Source of the DNA: an uncultured Bacteroides sp.
GTDB taxonomy: Bacteria; Bacteroidota; Bacteroidia; Bacteroidales; Bacteroidaceae
DNA length: 12,085 nt
Reading direction: 5' to 3'
Assembly (NCBI GenBank): GCA_905203765.1
Contig: CAJKXC010000073.1
Span: 1-12,085 of the forward strand
Shown: in pieces, positions 7,390 through 12,085 of the stretch
Layout of the letters: every line of letters starts with the position of its first letter
Numbering within the stretch: the stretch's first letter is position 1
The notes under the pieces: model-generated
The model's input: the letters and a program-made list of their open reading frames with translations, nothing else
What the model was told of the DNA's origin: nothing
The model's database searches: none
Made by a program: the position numbers and the translations under genes

Positions 7390-8817
7390 ATGGCAACAAC
7401 AGATTTTATCGCCGCTATCGAGTTGAGTTCTTCCAAGATTTCCGGAATCGCAGGAAAGAAGAACAGTGACGGAAGTCTCCAGGTGTTGGCTTATGCAAGC
7501 GAAGACGCATCCTCGTTTATCCACAAGGGTGCCATCTACAACATTGATAAGACCGCACAAGCGCTGACTACCATCATCAACAAGCTGGAAGGCCAGCTGA
7601 ACAACTCCATTGCCAAAGTATATGTAGGCATCGGCGGACAGTCATTGCGTACGGTCAAGAATGCGGTAAGCCGCACGCTGGATGAAGAAGGCATCATCTC
7701 GCAGGAAGTGATAGACGCTATCTGCGACGAGAACCGCGACGTACCTTTGATAGACATGTGCATGCTGGATGTCGCCCCGCAAGAATATAAGATAGACAAT
7801 AACCTGCAAGTAGACCCCGTAGGCGTTGCAGGGCAGCACGTCACCGGACAGTTCCTGAACATCGTGGCACGCGCCGCACTCAAGAAGAACCTCGAGCACA
7901 GCTTTGAGCAAGCCCGGGTAGAGATAGCCGATGACCTGCTCGTTGCCCCCACAGCCTTGTCGCAAGTGGTACTGACCGAAAGCGAGATGCGCTCCGGTTG
8001 CGCCCTGGTGGACTTCGGTGCCGACACCACCACCATCCTGGTCTACAAGAACAACATCCTGCGCTACCTCAGCGTACTGCCATTAGGCGGAAGCAACATC
8101 ACCCACGACATCACTTCCCTGCAAATGGAAGAAGAAGATGCCGAAAGACTGAAACTGCAATACGGAGACGCCCTCTACGAAGAAGAGGAAACCGAAACAC
8201 CCGCCGTATGCACGCTGGAAGACGGACGCACCATCGAACTGGCATTGCTGAACAACATCATCGGAGCACGCGCCGAAGAGATTCTTGCCAACGTATGGAA
8301 CCAGTTGCAACTCTCCGGCTATGCCGACAAACTCTTCTCCGGCGTTATATTCACCGGTGGCGGTGCCAATCTGAAGAATCTCGAGAAAGCCTTCCAGAAG
8401 CAGAGCAAGATAGAGAAACTAAAGACCGCGAAGTTTGTGCACAACACCGTTCACGGTTACAGCGACGTGCTGAAGAAGGACGGCATGCAGAACACCCTGC
8501 TCGGCCTGCTTGCCGCCGGTAATGAGAACTGCTGCCTGCAAGAAGTGAAGCCGACGCAACCCGTCACTTCCACTCCCAACAAGCCCGCCGATATGTTCGG
8601 TGACGACGAAGCCCTAAAAGAACAGGAAGCCGCCGCCCGTGCCGCCAAAGCGCAACGCGAGAAAGAGGAGAAAGAGCGCAAAGAACGTGAGCGTAAAGAG
8701 AGAGAACAACGCGAGAAAGAAGAAAAGAAGCGGAAGAAGAAAGAAGGCCCAAGCTGGTTCGAAAAGACTTTCAACAAGCTCTCCAACGAAATCTTCTCGG
8801 ACGACGACATGAAGTAA
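7390..8817 (+). CDS. ftsA: Cell division protein FtsA (actin-like FtsZ membrane tether)
   Basis: Actin-fold ATP-binding protein that anchors FtsZ filaments to the inner membrane and recruits later division proteins. It has 475 residues. The nucleotide-binding motifs are visible: IAAIELSSSK near the N-terminus (phosphate 1), VDFGADTTT (from residue 208, phosphate 2) and TGGGANLKNL (around 323, adenosine). Residues 407-453 are an almost pure Lys/Glu/Arg/Gln/Ala stretch, probably a long charged helix. It is followed by SWFEKTFNKLSNEIFSDD (455-472), an amphipathic helix that fits the membrane-targeting sequence of FtsA. E. coli FtsA (420 residues) lacks such a charged linker. The ATG lies just after the 7258-7383 inverted repeat, in an A-rich leader. 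Confidence 0.97.
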   Translation: MATTDFIAAIELSSSKISGIAGKKNSDGSLQVLAYASEDASSFIHKGAIYNIDKTAQALTTIINKLEGQLNNSIAKVYVGIGGQSLRTVKNAVSRTLDEEGIISQEVIDAICDENRDVPLIDMCMLDVAPQEYKIDNNLQVDPVGVAGQHVTGQFLNIVARAALKKNLEHSFEQARVEIADDLLVAPTALSQVVLTESEMRSGCALVDFGADTTTILVYKNNILRYLSVLPLGGSNITHDITSLQMEEEDAERLKLQYGDALYEEEETETPAVCTLEDGRTIELALLNNIIGARAEEILANVWNQLQLSGYADKLFSGVIFTGGGANLKNLEKAFQKQSKIEKLKTAKFVHNTVHGYSDVLKKDGMQNTLLGLLAAGNENCCLQEVKPTQPVTSTPNKPADMFGDDEALKEQEAAARAAKAQREKEEKERKERERKEREQREKEEKKRKKKEGPSWFEKTFNKLSNEIFSDDDMK

Positions 8818-8834
8818 TCAAATGTATAACCCTT

Positions 8835-8869
8835 TAATTGTCAATTATCAATTGTCAATTATCAATTAA
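8835..8869 (+). repeat. Five tandem 7-bp AT-rich units before ftsZ
   Basis: TAATTGT, CAATTAT, CAATTGT, CAATTAT and CAATTAA follow each other with no gap, ending 7 bases before the ftsZ ATG. The alternation of G and A at position six gives a secondary 14-bp period. The 59-bp ftsA/ftsZ spacer is largely made of this run. Self-pairing would be weak. Its position makes it the likely ribosome landing region of ftsZ, but an effect on translation is inference. Confidence 0.85.
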
Positions 8870-8876
8870 TAAAGCT

Positions 8877-10190
8877 ATGGACGATATAGTAGAATTCGAT
8901 TTCCCGACCGATTCCCCGAAGATTATCAAAGTAATCGGCGTAGGTGGCGGTGGCGGTAACGCCGTGAACCACATGTACCGGGAAGGCATACATGACGTGA
9001 CGTTCGTGCTGTGCAACACAGATAACCAAGCGCTGAAGGACTCCCCCGTACCGGTAAAGTTGCAACTCGGCAAAGAAGGCCTCGGCGCCGGCAACCGTCC
9101 TGCACGTGCCCGTAAAGCTGCCGAAGAGAGCATCGAAGACATCAAAGCCATGCTGAATGACGGCACCAAGATGGTATTCATCACCGCCGGAATGGGCGGC
9201 GGCACAGGTACCGGAGCCGCACCTATCATCGCACAGACCGCCAAGGAAATGGACATCCTGACTATCGGCATCGTCACCATCCCGTTCCGTTGGGAAGGCG
9301 ACAAGAAGATAGACCAGGCGCTGGACGGTGTAGAAGAAGTCAGCAAGCACGTAGACGCGCTGCTGGTCATCAACAACGAAAAACTGAGCGAGATATATAG
9401 CGAACTCTCCGTAGACGACGCCTTCGACAAAGCAGACGACACCCTCTCGGTAGCCGCCAAGAGCATTGCCGAAATCATCACCCTGCACGGAAAGGTAAAC
9501 CTCGACTTCAACGACGTGAAAACAGTGCTGAAGGACGGCGGTGTAGCCATCATGAGTACCGGCTACGGCGAAGGCGACAACCGCGTGAGCGAAGCCATCA
9601 AGAACGCCCAGCACTCTCCGCTGCTGAACAACAACGACATCTTCAATTCCAAGAAAGTGTTGCTCAATATCTCCTACAGCTCACAGCACAAGCTGATGAT
9701 GAGCGAAATGGACGAAGTGAAAGAGTTCATGAACCGCTTCAGCCGCGACTTCGAAACGAAGTTCGGTATGGCGATAGACGACAAACTGGAGCAGAAAGTA
9801 AAGATTACCCTGCTCGCCACCGGCTTCGGCATCCAGGACATCCACATGAAGGAGATGGACGACCGCATCACCCAGCGCACCGCCGAAGAGCAACAACGCC
9901 TTGCCGAGTTGGAAGAGGAAGAAGAACAGAAGCGCAGCCGCCGTGAAGAGTATTACGGCAAGGATGCCAACAACAGGAGCCAGCGCTCCCGCCGTCGCCA
10001 CATCTACATCTTCAATCCCGAAGACCTGGATAACGCCGACATCATCAGCATGGTAGAGAACTCCCCCACTTACTCCCGCGACAAGAGCACACTGACCAAC
10101 ATCCGCGTGAAAGCCGAAACAGAAGGTATGCTCGCCACCGAAGCCGCACAGGAGAGTGAAGCGAACGAGGGTGGAGTGATTAACTTTTAA
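8877..10190 (+). CDS. ftsZ: Cell division protein FtsZ
   Basis: Tubulin-like GTPase that polymerises into the cytoplasmic division ring. With the ATG at 8877 it has 437 residues. It shows the glycine-rich VGGGGGNAVN start, the tubulin signature GGGTGTG (107-113) and the T7 loop NLDFND (208-213) needed for GTP hydrolysis. A short highly charged linker spans about 337-374 (Glu-rich then Arg-rich). It is followed by IYIFNPEDLDNADI and NSPTYSR (395-401), which I take as the FtsA-binding C-terminal peptide, then 36 further residues. An in-frame TTG at 8838 would add 13 residues, but these are encoded by the 7-bp repeats and I reject it. Confidence 0.98.
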   Translation: MDDIVEFDFPTDSPKIIKVIGVGGGGGNAVNHMYREGIHDVTFVLCNTDNQALKDSPVPVKLQLGKEGLGAGNRPARARKAAEESIEDIKAMLNDGTKMVFITAGMGGGTGTGAAPIIAQTAKEMDILTIGIVTIPFRWEGDKKIDQALDGVEEVSKHVDALLVINNEKLSEIYSELSVDDAFDKADDTLSVAAKSIAEIITLHGKVNLDFNDVKTVLKDGGVAIMSTGYGEGDNRVSEAIKNAQHSPLLNNNDIFNSKKVLLNISYSSQHKLMMSEMDEVKEFMNRFSRDFETKFGMAIDDKLEQKVKITLLATGFGIQDIHMKEMDDRITQRTAEEQQRLAELEEEEEQKRSRREEYYGKDANNRSQRSRRRHIYIFNPEDLDNADIISMVENSPTYSRDKSTLTNIRVKAETEGMLATEAAQESEANEGGVINF

Positions 10191-10214
10191 ACAGAACTAA
10201 AACAAAATAGCCTT

Positions 10215-10664
10215 ATGGATTTATTTGAAAGAGTCAGCGAAGACATTAAAACCGCAATGAAAGCCAAAGACAAAGTGGCGCTCGAAACTCTGAGAAACGT
10301 AAAGAAAGTATTTCTGGAAGCCAAGACCGCTCCCGGAGCCAACGATACCCTGAGCGATGCCGATGCACTGAAAATTATTCAGAAGTTGACTAAGCAAGGC
10401 AAGGACGCCGCCGAAATCTACATACAGCAAGGACGCCAAGACCTGGCAGATGCAGAACTGGCACAGGTGAAAGTAATGGAAACCTACCTGCCCAAGCAGA
10501 TGACTCCCGAAGAACTGGAAGCCGCCTTAAAGGAAATCATTGCCGAAGTAGGTGCCACCAGCGGCAAGGACATGGGCAAAGTAATGGGCGCCGCCAACAA
10601 AAAACTGGCAGGACTTGCCGAAGGCCGTGCCATTTCAGCCAAAGTAAAGGAACTGTTGGGATAA
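10215..10664 (+). CDS. yqeY: GatB/YqeY domain protein
   Basis: A 149-residue soluble protein that matches the YqeY family over its full length: helical N-terminal part with RNVKKVF, the central ALKIIQKLTKQGKDAAEIY, ETYLPKQMT, and the C-terminal GKVMGAANKKLAG. The family is related to the tail domain of the GatB subunit of Asp/Glu-tRNA amidotransferase and is thought to interact with tRNA, but no reaction is established. It starts 24 bases after ftsZ and has the same strand, so it is probably the last gene of this transcript, which ends at the hairpin after it. Normal family length. Confidence 0.93.
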   Translation: MDLFERVSEDIKTAMKAKDKVALETLRNVKKVFLEAKTAPGANDTLSDADALKIIQKLTKQGKDAAEIYIQQGRQDLADAELAQVKVMETYLPKQMTPEELEAALKEIIAEVGATSGKDMGKVMGAANKKLAGLAEGRAISAKVKELLG

Positions 10665-10691
10665 TCAGCACCCGCTTTTCTTGTTATAAAG

Positions 10692-10749
10692 ACCGTGCTT
10701 CACGTCTTTCTCCCTTTCTTTCAGAGGGGGAAAAGGTGTGAAGCACGGT
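10692..10749 (+). terminator. Long hairpin terminator after yqeY
   Basis: ACCGTGCTTCAC (10692-10703) pairs perfectly with GTGAAGCACGGT (10738-10749). The stem continues inward through three further pairs (two wobble), a bulged A at 10734, and an 8-bp stem TTTCTCCC/GGGGGAAA with one wobble (10707-10714 with 10726-10733). The apical loop is 11 nt. A modest T run (TCATTTT) follows. It lies 27 bases after the yqeY stop and probably ends the mraY-yqeY transcript. Confidence 0.85.
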
Positions 10750-10760
10750 TCATTTTACCC

Positions 10761-10980
10761 CTGAAACTATCTTGCCCCTCACCCGAAACACCCTTGCCCT
10801 TCATCTGAAACACTATTCCCTTTCATGCACAAGATGGCATCTTGTGTAGCATAAGATGCCATCTTGAGCAACATAAGATGCCATCTTGTGCAAGGAAACA
10901 ATAAGAGTTTCGGAAGATAACAAAGAGTGTTTCAGAGGAAAGGATAGTATGTTTCAGAGGAAAAGGTAGTATGTTCCGGT
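10761..10980. repeat. Dyad-symmetric array of ten 22-bp units between yqeY and recO
   Basis: Ten consecutive 22-bp units fill most of the 360-bp gap between the convergent yqeY and recO genes. Units 1-3 carry CTGAAAC or CCGAAAC (GAAAC at 10763, 10785, 10807). Units 4-6 carry the odd palindrome AAGATG-(G or C)-CATCTT with centres at 10837, 10859 and 10881. Unit 7 has both GAAAC (10895) and GTTTC (10907), and units 8-10 have GTTTCAG or GTTCCGG (10929, 10951, 10973). All spacings are exact multiples of 22. The first palindrome (10827-10846) and the third (10872-10891) are inverted copies matching at 19 of 20 bases. No coding frame or -7 promoter box is evident. Bases 10981-11024 show nothing further. 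Confidence 0.9.
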
Positions 10981-11024
10981 CATTGGCAAGCTATCAGCAA
11001 ACTTCCCGGCACAGTATACACAAC

Positions 11025-11753
11025 TCAATCAAACAGTTCTTTCAAGACTTCAAGTGATTTCAATGCCGGGAAGTCCGGCAAGTGCAGGCGGTAGTAGTCA
11101 TTCATAATCGTCAGGCAGCGGGTGCGCTCCGTCCGGTTCATGGCAAAGAGGTGCATCGTTTCATAGTTCATGCGCATCAGTTGCGTCAGGCGGGCAGCTT
11201 CCTGCGGAGCTATGTAATTGGAGTGAAGTTGCGGACGAAGCGGGGTGAAACAGGCATTCTGCAAATCGAAATAATCGCCTTCGTGATAATCTTCCAAATT
11301 AGGATAGAGCCCCAGAAAGCGGGAAAGGCGCATCAGGAAAACCAGGTGGAAATTGGCAAATCCTGCCCGGCACTCGTCCAACCAGACAATGGAATGCTGC
11401 AAATAAGCAAACAACGGGCGGTTCTCCGCTTCCTCACGCACGGCACGATAGAGGAACTCGGACAGGAAAAGAGCAATGGCAGACTTGTAAGGATCAAAAG
11501 GAAGCGTGGAAAAAGGATAGAAAGACTTCGCTTCCTTTACCTTATATATAGTAGCGTTGGGACGGAAATCCACCTCTAACTCCACCAACGCCAACGGCTG
11601 GAAGAGCACCGACTTCACCGCCGCCTTACGCGAACGGGGCACCGAAACAAGGAACGACGCCCTGCCCACCACCTCGGTATAGATGTCCGCAATGAGTGAA
11701 GTATCCTTATATTTCAGGGTGTGCAACACAATCCCCAGCGTTTTTTGCAACAT
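11025..11753 (-). CDS. recO: DNA repair protein RecO
   Basis: Recombination mediator that, with RecR, helps load RecA onto SSB-covered single-stranded DNA in gap repair. The 242-residue protein has family length. Residues 1-80 form the OB-fold N-terminal domain (KTLGIVLHTLKYKDTSLIADIYT, with the SVPRSRK turn), and the rest is the helical C-terminal domain (FLSEFLYRAVREE, FLMRLSRFLGLYPNL). The zinc knuckle of many RecOs is reduced: around DLQNACFTP only Cys 168 remains, so zinc is probably not bound, as in E. coli RecO. The ATG is preceded by an AT-rich leader with a TAGCTTTG -7 box. It faces yqeY tail to tail, and no ordinary terminator follows it before the 22-bp array. Confidence 0.95.
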   Translation of the reverse strand: MLQKTLGIVLHTLKYKDTSLIADIYTEVVGRASFLVSVPRSRKAAVKSVLFQPLALVELEVDFRPNATIYKVKEAKSFYPFSTLPFDPYKSAIALFLSEFLYRAVREEAENRPLFAYLQHSIVWLDECRAGFANFHLVFLMRLSRFLGLYPNLEDYHEGDYFDLQNACFTPLRPQLHSNYIAPQEAARLTQLMRMNYETMHLFAMNRTERTRCLTIMNDYYRLHLPDFPALKSLEVLKELFD

Positions 11754-11785
11754 TCCTATTTACTGTTTTGGTTTCAATCCGATAA

Positions 11786-11793
11786 CAAAGCTA
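11786..11793 (-). promoter_or_regulatory. Candidate -7 box of the recO promoter
   Basis: On the minus strand TAGCTTTG matches the Bacteroides -7 consensus TAnnTTTG exactly. It lies 32 bases before the recO ATG, leaving a short AT-rich leader of about 25 nt. No TTTG is found about 19 bases further upstream (CCTG is there instead), so the -33 half is weak. Confidence 0.55.
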
Positions 11794-11917
11794 CGAAAAA
11801 AGCCCGAAAGAACAGGAATCTGACAAGGAATAATAAAAAAAGAATAGCAGATGAGTAAAAAAATGAAAGCTACTATCATACTGATTATCAAATAATAAAA
11901 TATGAACAAAAGGGAAA

Positions 11918-11942
11918 TGAAGCAGAGATGCTTTATTTTTTT
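11918..11942 (+). terminator. Short intrinsic terminator-like hairpin
   Basis: TGAAGCA (11918-11924) pairs with TGCTTTA (11929-11935), including one G-U, around a GAGA tetraloop. Seven T residues follow (11936-11942). On the + strand this is a compact intrinsic-terminator shape just upstream of the tRNA promoter, although no + strand gene lies directly before it. It may shield the tRNA unit from read-through or end an unannotated short transcript. Confidence 0.4.
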
Positions 11943-11953
11943 CTTGAGAATAT

Positions 11954-11984
11954 TTTGCCAATTCAAAAAGAGTTTCTACCTTTG
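11954..11984 (+). promoter_or_regulatory. Bacteroides-type promoter of the tRNA unit
   Basis: TTTG (11954-11957) is followed after 19 bases by TACCTTTG (11977-11984), an exact fit to the Bacteroides -33/-7 promoter pattern TTTG and TAnnTTTG recognised by the primary sigma factor. Transcription would begin about 5-10 bases later, near 11990, which gives a tRNA leader of about 50 nt. Confidence 0.85.
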
Positions 11985-11989
11985 CATCC

Positions 11990-12029
11990 GCAAACAAAAG
12001 GAAATGCGTTTGCAAGAGCGGAAACGCTC
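11990..12029 (+). other. Two-hairpin leader of the tRNA-Glu transcript
   Basis: GCAAAC (11990-11995) pairs with GTTTGC (12008-12013) around a 12-nt loop. Two bases later GAGCG-GAAA-CGCTC (12016-12029) forms a perfect 5-bp stem closed by a GNRA-type tetraloop. The second stem ends 10 bases before the mature tRNA 5' end. The leader is presumably removed by RNase P; the stems could aid processing or stop the leader pairing with the tRNA. Confidence 0.6.
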
Positions 12030-12039
12030 AACAAAGGAT

Positions 12040-12085
12040 GGCCCGTTCGTCTATCGGTTAGGACGCAAGATTTTCATTCTTGAAA
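12040..12085 (+). tRNA. tRNA-Glu (UUC), 3' end outside the window
   Basis: The 5' acceptor strand GGCCCGT (12040-12046) is followed by TC, a D arm (GTCT...GGAC) with GGTTA in its loop, and a perfect anticodon arm CAAGA-TTTTCAT-TCTTG. The loop gives anticodon TTC, read as UUC, for glutamate. The first 46 nt are present; the variable loop, T arm and 3' acceptor strand are cut off by the window end. Its own promoter lies at 11954-11984; other tRNA genes may follow in the same transcript. Confidence 0.93.

Noticed and set aside
8838..8876. TTG start adding 13 residues to FtsZ
   Set aside because: The extra codons are the 7-bp repeats themselves and do not resemble other FtsZ starts; the ATG at 8877 gives the expected N-terminus.
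10761..10980. CRISPR array
   Set aside because: The period is 22 bp with degenerate units and no alternating constant repeat and unique spacer; no cas gene in the window.
11760..12015. Two overlapping hydrophobic minus-strand frames of 68 and 74 codons upstream of recO
   Set aside because: They cover the recO -7 box and the tRNA promoter and arise from AT-rich DNA (runs of I, F, L). No supported start context.

Overview
The window is 12 kb of a Bacteroides-type (Bacteroidales) chromosome. Three things point there: the division and cell wall (dcw) gene order with Bacteroidetes-style protein extensions (long MraY loop, FtsW loop insert, charged FtsA tail), AT-rich leaders without clear Shine-Dalgarno sites, and a promoter before the tRNA that matches the Bacteroides -33/-7 consensus (TTTG, N19, TAnnTTTG). 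The species cannot be named from sequence alone.

Layout: positions 1-10190 carry, all on the + strand, mraY (5' end cut off), murD, ftsW, murG, murC, ftsQ, ftsA and ftsZ. yqeY (10215-10664) follows and ends at a strong hairpin terminator (10692-10749). recO runs in the opposite direction (11753-11025). The window closes with a promoter, a structured leader and the first 46 nt of a tRNA-Glu(UUC) gene on the + strand. Every protein is of a known family; I see no novel enzyme, phage, IS element or CRISPR array.

How the genes work together: MraY makes lipid I on the inner membrane from UDP-MurNAc-pentapeptide, whose assembly needs MurC (adds L-Ala) and MurD (adds D-Glu). MurG adds GlcNAc to give lipid II. 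FtsW polymerises lipid II at the septum, where FtsZ (tubulin-like ring), FtsA (membrane tether) and FtsQ (periplasmic scaffold) organise division.

The unusual content is between the genes. Four spacers carry short-period, hairpin-forming repeat elements of unrelated sequence: 23-bp units (murD/ftsW), 8-bp-periodic arms around a perfect 21-bp inverted repeat (ftsQ/ftsA), 7-bp units (ftsA/ftsZ), and a 220-bp array of ten 22-bp units between the convergent yqeY and recO. In the last array each unit shares one dyad phase and the whole array is symmetric about base 10859. These arrays are the best candidates for something undescribed.
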